A stretch of DNA of 64,000 nucleotides from SURF-21 sp964462595 (GTDB taxonomy: Bacteria; Actinomycetota; Geothermincolia; Geothermincolales; RBG-13-55-18): positions 22,168 to 86,167 of the forward strand of contig CAYWXM010000016.1 in NCBI GenBank assembly GCA_964462595.1, written 5' to 3'. Shown piece after piece: positions 26,126 through 34,544 of this stretch. Each line of letters starts with the position of its first letter. Position 1 is the first letter of the stretch. The notes beneath the pieces are model-generated. The model had not been told where the DNA came from. It made no database searches and saw only the letters and a list, made by a program, of their open reading frames with translations. The translations under genes and the position numbers were made by a program.

Positions 26126-28015
26126 CTACTCCCCGGGCCCATCGAGCAGAGCGTTCCTTACCGCCCCCGCAACCGCGGCGGCATCTATGCCCTCGATCTC
26201 AAACAATTCAGCCACCTTGCCGTGCTCCACGAAATGGTCGGGAAGCCCTATGCTGAAAAGCCTGCATCCGGATCCGGATCTCTCGAGCAGGGCTGCGATC
26301 GACTCCCCAAAACCACCGGCAAGGGTATTCTCCTCCAGCGTCACCAATAGCTCGCATTTCCTTGCCAGGTTTACGAGGGCCTCCTCGTCCATCGGCTTCA
26401 CGAAGCGGACATTGACCACACCCGCCATTATCCCTTCGCCCGCCAGGATCTCCGCGGCCTCCATGGCGATGTCCACCATCCTTCCCACGGCGAGCATGTA
26501 TACCCGCTCGCCCTCTCTCAGCGTTTGTGCTTTTCCCGGCGCTATATCCCTGGGCTCCTCCGCCACTTCCCGCGAGCTTCCCGAACCCCTGGGGTAGCGT
26601 ATGGCCACCGGCCCCTCGAACTTCAGGGCCGCCCAGAGCATGTCCCGCAACTCTTCCTGGTCCTTTGGAACCATCACCGTCATGTTGGGGATCATGCGCA
26701 GGTAAGTGAGGTCGAAAGCGCCGTGATGCGTCGGCCCGTCCTCGCCCACAAGGCCCGCGCGGTCCAGCGTGAAAATAACGGGCAGGTTCAACAGGCATAC
26801 CTCCTGTATGACCTGGTCCAGTGCTCTCTGCAGAAAAGTGGAGTAAATGGAGACCACGGGCCTGTAGCCCCCGAGGGCCATGCCAGCGGCCAGGGTAACG
26901 GCATGTTGTTCCGCGATACCCACGTCAAAGAAACGCCTGGGGTACAGCCTTGCGAAATCGTCCAGGCCGGTCCCGAGTTTCATGGCCGCCGTTATCGCTA
27001 TCAGGCGCAGCTCGGCCCTGGCCATATCGCACATGACGCGTCCGAAGGTCGAGGTAAAGGAAGGCGCGCCCTTCTTCTCCAACGACCTGCCCGTCTCGAT
27101 GTCGAAGGAGCCCAGGCCGTGGAAGAGATCCGGGTCTCTTTCAGCCGGTGGATACCCCATGCCCTTGCTGGTCATAACGTGTATGAGGATGGGGCCCTCG
27201 GCCGCCTTCGCCAGCTTGAGGTCCCTTTCGACCGCCTGTATGTCATGGCCGTCCACAACGCCCACATATTGTATTCCCAGTTCCTCGAAGATGAACTCCG
27301 GGATGAGAAAATTCTTCAAACGCTCCTTGAAGGAGTGGATGATGCGGTCGGTTGGCGCCCCTACGAGAGGAACGTTTTCTATTATCTCCTTCACCTCGTC
27401 TTTTACGCGCACGTAGCTGGGATTGAGGCGCAACTGCGTAAGGTAGGTGGACATGGCACCCACATTACGTGATATCGACATGCCGTTATCGTTGAGCACG
27501 ATGATGAGGTTCTTTCTGAGATGCCCGGCCTGGTTCAGCGCTTCGTACGCTATCCCCGCGCTAAGGGCTCCATCGCCCACCACCGACACCACGTGATAAT
27601 CGTCCCCATCTATATCTCGGGCGATTGCCAGGCCAAGGCCAACGCTGATCGCCGTGCTGGAATGGCCGGGGTTATTGACATCGTGGGGGCTTTCCTCGCG
27701 CCGCGGGTAACCGCCGCACCCCCCGGTGCAACGCAGCTTCTCGAACTCCTTCCTCCTGCCGGTCAGCAGCTTATGCGTATAGGCCTGATGCCCGACATCC
27801 CAGACTATGCGATCCCTGGGACTGTCGAACACCCTGTGTATGGCTATGGTCAATTCCACCACGCCCAGGCTGGGCGCCAGGTGCCCCCCGCATCTCGCGG
27901 TCGTCTCCACGATGACGCGACGGATCTCCGCAGCCAGGCGATCCAGCTGCTCGTAATCTAGTCGCTTGAGGTCGGCTGGTCCGGAGACAGTATCCAGTAG
28001 GGGGGTATCGCTCAT
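26126..28015 (-). CDS. dxs: 1-deoxy-D-xylulose-5-phosphate synthase
   Basis: 629 aa thiamine-diphosphate enzyme, first step of the MEP isoprenoid pathway (pyruvate plus glyceraldehyde 3-phosphate). Motifs are GGHLAPSLGVVELT, VWDVGHQAYTHKLLTGR, the ThDP motif VVGDGALSAGIAYEALNQAG through NDNGMSIS, and in the second half VGIAEQHAVTLAAGMA, DRAGLVGEDGPTHHGAFDL and VLEENTLAGGFG-like TLEENTLAGGFG. Length is normal. Its ATG overlaps the upstream small gene's stop by 4 nt. Confidence 0.97.
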   Translation of the reverse strand: MSDTPLLDTVSGPADLKRLDYEQLDRLAAEIRRVIVETTARCGGHLAPSLGVVELTIAIHRVFDSPRDRIVWDVGHQAYTHKLLTGRRKEFEKLRCTGGCGGYPRREESPHDVNNPGHSSTAISVGLGLAIARDIDGDDYHVVSVVGDGALSAGIAYEALNQAGHLRKNLIIVLNDNGMSISRNVGAMSTYLTQLRLNPSYVRVKDEVKEIIENVPLVGAPTDRIIHSFKERLKNFLIPEFIFEELGIQYVGVVDGHDIQAVERDLKLAKAAEGPILIHVMTSKGMGYPPAERDPDLFHGLGSFDIETGRSLEKKGAPSFTSTFGRVMCDMARAELRLIAITAAMKLGTGLDDFARLYPRRFFDVGIAEQHAVTLAAGMALGGYRPVVSIYSTFLQRALDQVIQEVCLLNLPVIFTLDRAGLVGEDGPTHHGAFDLTYLRMIPNMTVMVPKDQEELRDMLWAALKFEGPVAIRYPRGSGSSREVAEEPRDIAPGKAQTLREGERVYMLAVGRMVDIAMEAAEILAGEGIMAGVVNVRFVKPMDEEALVNLARKCELLVTLEENTLAGGFGESIAALLERSGSGCRLFSIGLPDHFVEHGKVAELFEIEGIDAAAVAGAVRNALLDGPGE

Positions 28016-28176
28016 GATCCCGCTTCCTCGAGTTTCTCTCCAAAGGCCTCGACTTCCGCCACGGCCTCCTCGAGCACCCCCAGTGCCTCTTCCGGCTCCA
28101 GGTCCTCCTTCAGCTTTTCCGCCTTCGCGCGTATGCTCTCGAGTGCCTTTTCCACGTCTTTTTCATCCTGTGGCAA
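28012..28176 (-). CDS. xseB: Exodeoxyribonuclease VII small subunit-like protein
   Basis: 54 aa from a TTG at 28176 that has an AAAGGAGG site 8 nt upstream. The second half, LEPEEALGVLEEAVAEVEAFGEKLEEA, resembles the helical hairpin of XseB (which usually has PLEEAL.LFEEGV). XseB genes commonly sit next to dxs, which they do here, overlapping its start by 4 nt. It is shorter than typical XseB, and no xseA is present in the window, so the call is tentative. A generic short helical protein is the alternative. Confidence 0.55.
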   Translation of the reverse strand: MPQDEKDVEKALESIRAKAEKLKEDLEPEEALGVLEEAVAEVEAFGEKLEEAGS

Positions 28177-28558
28177 TCCCGCTGCCTCCTTTATCCGTTG
28201 CGGCCACAATCAACCGATCCATATCCCCGGGAAATAGATCCGGGAGCGCGAATCCCGCGACCTTCCAGCATTTTAAGGCCTGGTTCACTATCGACATGCG
28301 CCGGCTTCGGCTTTCGCGGCTCTCTACCCGCGCTGCTAATGAAAAAAGCATGGGCTTCGTTTGCCGGGCCGTCCAGCCTTCCGATCACCCATCCTATTAT
28401 ACTCGGATTCTATCCGACGCCTTTGCAGAGCCGCAAGAGCCTGAAACCAGATGCAGGTAGAGGTTATCCACACGTTGAAATATTGTATGATATTGTATGA
28501 TATTCAAGGCCGGCGCCTGATGCCTGGAGTCTGACCATATGCCGGCGGCCCTCATAAG
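28177..28558. other. Divergent intergenic region
   Basis: About 380 nt between the minus-strand xseB-like gene and the plus-strand M28-like gene, so it should contain promoters for both. It holds one perfect DnaA-box sequence TTATCCACA (28464-28472). At 28480-28504 there is an AT-rich tandem repeat of the 10-mer ATATTGTATG (two full copies plus part of a third). No convincing gene is seen; two short open frames lack ribosome binding sites and family resemblance. Confidence 0.6.
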
Positions 28559-29839
28559 GTGAAGCGAAAGAAAAGCTCAGAGATTGGAATAATCTTGGAA
28601 GGAAGCGAGCACATCCTGCACCACACCATAAGCAGTGATAAAAGCTCCGCGACCAAGCTGAAGGGAAAGGGGATAACCTGGCCCGCACGCCACCTGGCAA
28701 GAGATATAGGTCCACGCGCACCGGGAAGCCAGCAGGAGTTATCCGCCGCCCGCTTCATAGAGACGGAGTTCAAGTCCCTGGGAGCCGACGCTGAGGTCCA
28801 GAGGTTTCGAACCCCGGTCACCACCGCCTGGAGCGAGATGCTCGTCCACCTGATCGTTATCTTCGGAGTAGTGATCTTCCCTGCCAACAGCCATATCTCG
28901 TACGCCCTCATATGCCTCGGCTTCTTCCTCTATCTCCTCGAGTCCTACGGTCGCAGCCCTTTTATCTGGCTGCAACAGCAGCGCCGCTCGCAGAACGTGG
29001 TGTTACGCCTGGAGCCCCTCCGCGAAGCCCGCAGGACCCTGGTCATCATCGCTCACATGGATTCCCCGCGCACGGCTTTTTATCATCGTCCGGGTTTCGT
29101 TCGACTGATCCGCGGTGCTTTTTTGCTGGATTTTGCCTGTATAGCATCCTTGTTCATGCTTTTCACTGTGGTTTACGCGGGCTACCTGCTCAGCATGGAA
29201 AAAGAGACGCTCACCCTCCTGTGGAAACTCGGCCTCGTGATCGCCGCCGTACCCGCTCTGGCGTTTCTCGCCCTCCTGTCCAAGGCCGCCGGGCCCTCTA
29301 CCCCGGGGGGCAATGACAATGCATCCGGCGTAGCCGTGCTCCTGGAGCTGGCCCGCACCTATACCCGCCGGCATCCGCTCTATAGCGATCTGTGGCTGGT
29401 ATCCACCGGCGCCGCAGACGCCGCCGCTATGGGGGCCAGGAGGCTGCTGCGGCATAATCGCCGCGAACTCAAGGGCGCCTATTTTATAATCATGGAAGGT
29501 GTGGGACGGGGCTTTCCGGTGTGCTTCAAGCGTGAAGGCAGGCTGGTGGCGTTCCGCTCCAACCGCAGGCTTACCGATATCGTCAAACAGGTAAACGAGA
29601 CACAGGCGCATTACAGCGCCGGCTTCGGGAGAAACGGCCTGTATCTCGGCGAGGGTTTCCAGCTTATCTCGCGGGGACGCAGGGCCATAACGGTCAGTTC
29701 CCGCGAGGAATCCCGCCATCCCCGTTTCTGGCGTTGCGCAAAGGACGATTACGATAATATCGATCTGCGCTCGCTCAGGCTTTCCCTGGATTTTATGACC
29801 GCCCTTGTGGATAACATCGACCGCGGCGACCTGAAGTGA
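28559..29839 (+). CDS. M28-family-like membrane protein with altered active site
   Basis: 426 aa. Residues ~45-75 (HLARDIGPRAPGSQQEL.AARFIE) and ~150-160 (LVIIAHMDSPRTAF) match M28 aminopeptidases. A two- or three-helix membrane insert (residues ~90-130 and ~175-250) follows, and PGGNDNASGVAVLLELART carries the bridging Asp. In the family the next motif is TGAEE: the first Glu is the catalytic base, the second a zinc ligand. Here it reads STGAADAAAMGARRL, so the base is Ala and the ligand Asp. The protein may be inactive as a peptidase or have another role. Start is a GTG with a weak ribosome binding site, so the exact N-terminus is uncertain. Confidence 0.8.
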   Translation: MKRKKSSEIGIILEGSEHILHHTISSDKSSATKLKGKGITWPARHLARDIGPRAPGSQQELSAARFIETEFKSLGADAEVQRFRTPVTTAWSEMLVHLIVIFGVVIFPANSHISYALICLGFFLYLLESYGRSPFIWLQQQRRSQNVVLRLEPLREARRTLVIIAHMDSPRTAFYHRPGFVRLIRGAFLLDFACIASLFMLFTVVYAGYLLSMEKETLTLLWKLGLVIAAVPALAFLALLSKAAGPSTPGGNDNASGVAVLLELARTYTRRHPLYSDLWLVSTGAADAAAMGARRLLRHNRRELKGAYFIIMEGVGRGFPVCFKREGRLVAFRSNRRLTDIVKQVNETQAHYSAGFGRNGLYLGEGFQLISRGRRAITVSSREESRHPRFWRCAKDDYDNIDLRSLRLSLDFMTALVDNIDRGDLK

Positions 29840-29902
29840 GATTTCGCCGCGAACATGCACGGCTGCGGGGCCATGCGGCTTTCGCCGGGCAACAGGCCTT
29901 GG

Positions 29903-30445
29903 TCAGGAGACAGGGGCTTTGCCCTTTAAGCGCCCCCTGTTGTCGACATGCTTTCTGCGACCTCCTGCCGCCTTGCTTCCCCACCAGGAAGCCAGGATAA
30001 ACACAGCCATCATAACCGTCACGGAACCTATACGCGCCCAGGCCTCGCCGGAGGCCGCGATCCCGCTGAGCACCGACCAGTCTCCTCCGTCGCTTGCCGC
30101 GAATATGGCACCCAGTACCAGCGCGACCACCAGGTAACACGCGAAGCTCTCAATGCCCCTCCATACGGGGTGGTAATGGCTTTTCCTGCTCCATATATAC
30201 GAGGGCAGAGCGCACATGCCGAGATAGGCGAAAAAGACCGCGGTCAAGGCAAGAGTGCTGGAGAGGCCAAGCGTCTGGCGATCAAGGCTGTCCGTTACAT
30301 ACCCATGCAGCAGAAAGCGGTAAAGAAAAACCAGCGCAGCATAATAGAGAAAGCCCCAGCCGACGAAAGGGAAAGCCGCGAGTCTTCTCTTCCATGCGCT
30401 CTGACCATGCTCTTTACGGTCCGCGGCCGCCTGTTTACGAGATAT
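29903..30445 (-). CDS. Small four-helix membrane protein, probable non-canonical ATA start
   Basis: No family recognised. The frame is open from just after the yjbQ stop, and reading from 30445 gives ISRKQAAADRK... then hydrophobic segments FPFVGWGFLYYAALVFLY, STLALTAVFFAYLGMCAL, FACYLVVALVLGAIFAA and VTVMMAVFILASWW: about four membrane helices in 180 aa. An AAAGGAG site lies 7 nt before an ATA codon at 30445-30443. No ATG, GTG or TTG occurs in frame for the first 66 codons; the first is a TTG at 30247, inside the second hydrophobic segment. The ATA start is therefore inferred, with sequencing error as the alternative. Confidence 0.55.
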   Translation of the reverse strand: MSRKQAAADRKEHGQSAWKRRLAAFPFVGWGFLYYAALVFLYRFLLHGYVTDSLDRQTLGLSSTLALTAVFFAYLGMCALPSYIWSRKSHYHPVWRGIESFACYLVVALVLGAIFAASDGGDWSVLSGIAASGEAWARIGSVTVMMAVFILASWWGSKAAGGRRKHVDNRGRLKGKAPVS

Positions 30446-30460
30446 TGCCCGGCTCCTTTG

Positions 30461-30880
30461 CTATTCTCCCATGATCTGGAGGATCAGTACCCGCCTGCGG
30501 GGGCGGCTATCGAAATCCACGAACGCTATCTGCTGCCAAGCCCCGAGGGTCAGGCGCCTGTCCTTGAAGGGTATGCTGAGCGACGCTCTCACGAGCGAGG
30601 CCCTCGCGCGCGAGTGCCCGTTATCATCACTCCACTTCCCGACATGGCCGTACTTGGCACCCGGAGGCTCCCAACGCTCGAACGCCTCCTTGAGATCCCG
30701 CATCAGCCCCGGCTCGAACTCCAGGGTCATTACGCCGCCCGTCGAACCGGGAACGAAAACCGTCACCGATCCATCACTGAAAGGAGAATCCGCCAGCTCC
30801 TCCTGCACCTGTTGCGTGATGTCGATGATGTCAGACTCCCTGTCTGCGGAGAGTTCCAGGGTGGTGGTATGTAGCGGCAA
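30461..30880 (-). CDS. yjbQ: YjbQ (UPF0047) family protein
   Basis: 139 aa from a TTG at 30880 with an AAAGGAG site 7 nt upstream; a GTG at 30901 lacks one. Typical motifs are VTVFVPGSTGGVMTLEFEPGL, KYGHVGKWSDDNGHSRARASLV with the conserved DDNGH and the C-terminal LGAWQQIAFVDFDSRPRRR. The family shows thiamine-phosphate synthase side activity in E. coli, but its true role is unsettled. It lies 25 nt after the ACT-domain gene and may be part of the paaK transcript. Confidence 0.9.
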   Translation of the reverse strand: MPLHTTTLELSADRESDIIDITQQVQEELADSPFSDGSVTVFVPGSTGGVMTLEFEPGLMRDLKEAFERWEPPGAKYGHVGKWSDDNGHSRARASLVRASLSIPFKDRRLTLGAWQQIAFVDFDSRPRRRVLILQIMGE

Positions 30881-30905
30881 GTCCCGTCTCCTTTCTCGCA
30901 CGCCG

Positions 30906-31337
30906 TCAGATGCGATATACGTCCTCTTCGCGCATAACCGTGTATCCGCTTCCCTGCAGGGCGCGGATCGCCTCGTCTATCTGCTCCACCCTGAAAACGA
31001 CGATGGCGCTTTCCCCGCTCTTCTCGACGAAACAGTACAGGTACTCGATGTTCACGTTGGCATCGTACATCGGCGCCAGGACCTGCGCCAGCCCGCCCGG
31101 CACGTCCGGCACCTCGACCGCGATTACCTCCGTCTCGCTTACCGTGAAGCCGCTTTCGGTCATTACCTGCATGGTTTTCTGCGGTTCGTCGACGATAAGC
31201 CTCAGCACCCCGTAATCGGCCGTCTCGGCTATGGAAAGCGCCCGGATATTCACGCCGGCCTCCGCCAGGCACCTGCACGCCTCGTAAAGCCGGCCCGATT
31301 TGTTCTCGAGGAACACGGAAACCTGTCTTACCTTCAC
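30906..31337 (-). CDS. Tandem ACT-domain protein
   Basis: 143 aa made of two ACT folds: residues ~1-65 (RQVSVFLENKSGRLYEACRCLAEAGVNIRALSIAET) and ~70-140 (VIAVEVPDVPGGLAQVLAPMYDANVNIEYLY). ACT domains bind amino acids or related ligands. Adjacent to phenylacetate-CoA ligase in many anaerobes, this protein is thought to sense an aromatic amino acid or its catabolite; that role is inferred. GTG start with an AGGAGG site 6 nt upstream. It follows paaK by 10 nt. Confidence 0.88.
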   Translation of the reverse strand: MKVRQVSVFLENKSGRLYEACRCLAEAGVNIRALSIAETADYGVLRLIVDEPQKTMQVMTESGFTVSETEVIAVEVPDVPGGLAQVLAPMYDANVNIEYLYCFVEKSGESAIVVFRVEQIDEAIRALQGSGYTVMREEDVYRI

Positions 31338-31347
31338 CCCGAACCTC

Positions 31348-32646
31348 CTATATCTTCCTCTTGTCTATGACCCTGACCGCCTTGCCCTCGCTTCTCTGGA
31401 TGGAACGCGGCTCCATCAGCCTCACCCTCACCCCGACGCCTAGATAACTCTGTATCTCGCCCTGTATTCTCCTCTCCAGCTCCTCCAGCTTCTTTATCTC
31501 GTCGGAAAAGATCTCCGGCGACATCTCAACCTGCACCTCCAGCACGTCCAGTTTATCTACGCGATCCACCACCAGCAGGTAATGCGGGCTGAGCCCCGGA
31601 ATCTGCATGAGCACCATCTCCACCTGGGACGGGAAGACATTGACGCCCCGGATGATGAGCATATCGTCCGTACGCCCGGTCACCCTCTCCATGCGCACGT
31701 GCGTGCGCCCGCAAGCGCAAGGCTCCACGTACAGCCTCGATATATCGCGTGTGCGATAGCGGATCAGGGCCAGGCCTTCCTTGTTGATATTGGTGAATAC
31801 CAGTTCGCCCCGCTCTCCGGGTGGCAACACCTCACCGCTTTCGGGATCGATTATCTCCGGGATAAAGCAATCCTCGAAGACATGCAGGCCTTTCTTCTCC
31901 CCGCATTCTATAGACACCCCCGGCCCTAGCACCTCGGACAGGCCGTAGATGTCGTGTGCGGAAACATCCAGCTCGCCCTCTATCTGCAGCCGCATCTCGT
32001 CCGACCACGGTTCCGCTCCGAGGATCGCCGACTTCAGCTTTACGAGCTTGCGGTCTATGTCCATCTCCCGCATGACCTCGGCGATATTGAGCGCGTAGGA
32101 AGGCGTGCAACAGAGGATGGTGCTGCCAAAATCAACCATCATGCGCACCTGCCGCTTGGTATTCCCTCCGGACATGGGCAAGGCGGTTGCGCCCAGCCTC
32201 TCGGCCCCGTAATGCAGGCCCAGCCCTCCCGTGAAAAGACCGTACCCGTAGGAGACTTGCACGATATCGTCGGCGGCTCCACCGGCCGCGACTATGGTGC
32301 GCGCTACCAGATCCGCCCAAACCTCTATGTCACCCGCGGTATATCCCACGACGGTCAGCTTTCCCGTGGTTCCCGAAGAGGCGTGAACCCTCACTATATC
32401 GCGCATCGGGACCGCGAAAAGCCCGAACGGGTAATTATCCCTGAGATCATCCTTGCTGGTGAAGGGAAGCCGCTTCAGATCATCGAGGCTTTTGATGTCC
32501 CCCGGCTCAAAGCCTACCTCGTCCAGTTTATTCCTGTAGAAAGGCACCTTGCCGTAAAGACGGGCAACCGTGGACTTCAGGCGATCCAGCTGTAGATCCT
32601 GCAACCGGTCTCTCTCCAGGGTTTCCACCTGGTTGAAATAACTCAT
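31348..32646 (-). CDS. paaK: Phenylacetate--CoA ligase
   Basis: 432 aa AMP-forming ligase of the ANL superfamily. The adenylate loop is HASSGTTGKLTVVGYT, followed by VQVSYGYGLFTGGLGLHYG, HDIYGLSEVLGPGVSIEC and the hinge region TGRTDDMLIIRGVNVFPSQVE, with the C-terminal catalytic Lys in EGKAVRVIDKR. It activates phenylacetate, or in anaerobes indoleacetate/aryl acetates from amino acid fermentation. Which substrate is used cannot be told. The ACT-domain partner supports an amino-acid-derived acid. Confidence 0.92.
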   Translation of the reverse strand: MSYFNQVETLERDRLQDLQLDRLKSTVARLYGKVPFYRNKLDEVGFEPGDIKSLDDLKRLPFTSKDDLRDNYPFGLFAVPMRDIVRVHASSGTTGKLTVVGYTAGDIEVWADLVARTIVAAGGAADDIVQVSYGYGLFTGGLGLHYGAERLGATALPMSGGNTKRQVRMMVDFGSTILCCTPSYALNIAEVMREMDIDRKLVKLKSAILGAEPWSDEMRLQIEGELDVSAHDIYGLSEVLGPGVSIECGEKKGLHVFEDCFIPEIIDPESGEVLPPGERGELVFTNINKEGLALIRYRTRDISRLYVEPCACGRTHVRMERVTGRTDDMLIIRGVNVFPSQVEMVLMQIPGLSPHYLLVVDRVDKLDVLEVQVEMSPEIFSDEIKKLEELERRIQGEIQSYLGVGVRVRLMEPRSIQRSEGKAVRVIDKRKI

Positions 32647-32849
32647 CTCACTCCCCTCTTTCTCGGGCTTGGACTCAGGGTAATTTTAACATATGGCCCT
32701 TGCGACTCCACACCTGTTCCACGGCTATCGCACCGCCGTCCGGTTTCCGCGATCGCCCCCGTTTCATCATCTCGCCGTGCTTGCGCATCCAGGTCGGTCT
32801 TATCGCTTATCCCGTCCTGCGCGCTCCTCCCCCCTGCAACGCGCCCGGG

Positions 32850-34544
32850 TCACGCCGGCCTGCGCCTGACCAGAAGCGATCCGAGTGTCAGCAGCCCCGC
32901 TCCAAAGGCGACGAGAGCGAAGAGCTGCCAGGCTACGTCGGCCAGCGTCTCTCCCCTGAGCATCACGCCCGAGAGGGCTTCGATGGCGTAGGTAAGCGGT
33001 ATGACGCGGGCTATCCACTGCATGAAGCCGGGCATCTGCGAGAGGGGGAAAACCGCCCCGGTCATGAAGATGAGCGGGAAGCTCACCAGCACGCTGAGGA
33101 TCACGGCTCCCGCGACCTGGCGCGCAAAAGCCGCTATTACCAGGCCGATCCCGATGCACGAAAAGGATGCCGCGGCGATGATCAGCAGGGCCAGAAATGC
33201 GTTGGAGGCAAACACCCCGAAAACGATAATGGCCAGCAAGAGCATCACCGCCGACTGCGCGAACACCACTGCCGAGGCCAGGAGCAGCTTCGAGCCTACC
33301 AGCGCGAAGGTCCCCATCTCCGTCAGACCCAGCCTTATGCGCATTCCGCCCTCTTCCTCCATGACCATCAGTATCGCCCCACTCAAGACCCCGGTCCACA
33401 GTATGGAGAGAGCAATCAGGGAGGGGACGACGGCGTCTTTGGCGGAAAGCGTCCTTCCAGCGACAGACGATATCTCGAGTTGGATGGGAAGCGCCGTACC
33501 TCGCAGGTATGCCGCGGCCTCCTCGATGTCGTTTATCACCGTGTCGGCGAGATCTATCCCCACCTCCACCTTCTCCTGCAGGTCTGAACGGCCTTCCAGG
33601 GCTACCTTCAGAGTGAGCAGGTTTTCCCGTATCTGCTGAAGACCGACTACCTCGGTCCCGAAAAAATCCCCCCCGCTGACCAGGACGTACAGGCCGGCCA
33701 CAACGGCCTCCGTCTTATTCTCGACCACCCCGTCCTTGATGCGGGATAGAAACCCGCGGATACTGGTCTCCGCGAACTCCGCTTTTACCAGGTTGGACTG
33801 GTCGATGATCACGGGCAGGATCGCCACCTCGTCCAGCGTTTTCAGGTTGTGCACGAAACCGCGGGGAAGCACGATGACCGCATCTACTCGCCCGCTCTTC
33901 AGTTCATCGCGGGCTTGCGACTCAGATGTGTATTCTTTGATGTCCGTTACATCTCCACCGAACCTGTAAACAAGAGAAGAGGCATCGTAGTTCTCGCCTT
34001 CCAGCCATATGGATTCCTCGATATAGGGATAGTCCTGCTCCTGAAGAGCAAAGACCACGTCGTCCTGCCCCGATTCCAGTGACGCCAGGGCTTCCTCTGC
34101 GCTGCCGTATTCGTGCCATGCATCGGCCTTCGAACGCATGTCCAGCAGGGTTTTAGATATCTCCTCCGGAGAGAGACCCTCGCCCAGCCATTGCACCGCT
34201 CCCTCGGTGTCTCGCGCCGCCATGACGGCGTTGACCTCCCCCGCTGACAGGGCCTCCACCGCCTCTCCCCCGCCGCCATATTCGACGACCGTTCCTCCTC
34301 GGCGCCGGAAGCGTCTCAACAACCCTTCGGATGATCCGGTATTAGCACCCGTCCAGGCCGTTTCTCCAGCTTCAGCGCGGTCCAGGTTAATCAGGGCGAT
34401 CGGAACTGGCCGCCCGACATCGTAGAAGGCCGCCCCGATGATACCGATGATAAGAAACGGGTAGATGATCAGCACCGCTAACAGTAAGTGGTTACGGAAG
34501 ATGAGCTTCCAGTCCTTGGCGAGAAGCGCCTTCGTCCCCCTCAT
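32850..34544 (-). CDS. ABC-2 type exporter permease with large extracytoplasmic domain
   Basis: 564 aa from the ATG at 34544; the longer frame upstream overlaps the ATPase gene. A first membrane helix (LLLAVLIIYPFLIIGIIGAAFY) is followed by ~330 residues outside the membrane. Five or six helices then come at the C-terminus, ending with the ABC-2 motif FPLSQMPGFMQWIARVIPLTYAIEAL. This matches YhgE/DrrB-like exporters of peptides, lipids or drugs. Its ATG overlaps the ATPase stop by 4 nt (ATGA), so the pair works together. The cargo is unknown. Confidence 0.86.
   Translation of the reverse strand: MRGTKALLAKDWKLIFRNHLLLAVLIIYPFLIIGIIGAAFYDVGRPVPIALINLDRAEAGETAWTGANTGSSEGLLRRFRRRGGTVVEYGGGGEAVEALSAGEVNAVMAARDTEGAVQWLGEGLSPEEISKTLLDMRSKADAWHEYGSAEEALASLESGQDDVVFALQEQDYPYIEESIWLEGENYDASSLVYRFGGDVTDIKEYTSESQARDELKSGRVDAVIVLPRGFVHNLKTLDEVAILPVIIDQSNLVKAEFAETSIRGFLSRIKDGVVENKTEAVVAGLYVLVSGGDFFGTEVVGLQQIRENLLTLKVALEGRSDLQEKVEVGIDLADTVINDIEEAAAYLRGTALPIQLEISSVAGRTLSAKDAVVPSLIALSILWTGVLSGAILMVMEEEGGMRIRLGLTEMGTFALVGSKLLLASAVVFAQSAVMLLLAIIVFGVFASNAFLALLIIAAASFSCIGIGLVIAAFARQVAGAVILSVLVSFPLIFMTGAVFPLSQMPGFMQWIARVIPLTYAIEALSGVMLRGETLADVAWQLFALVAFGAGLLTLGSLLVRRRPA

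Noticed and set aside
28464..28504. Replication origin
   Set aside because: Only one DnaA box and a short AT-rich repeat; no dnaA, dnaN or gyrB nearby.
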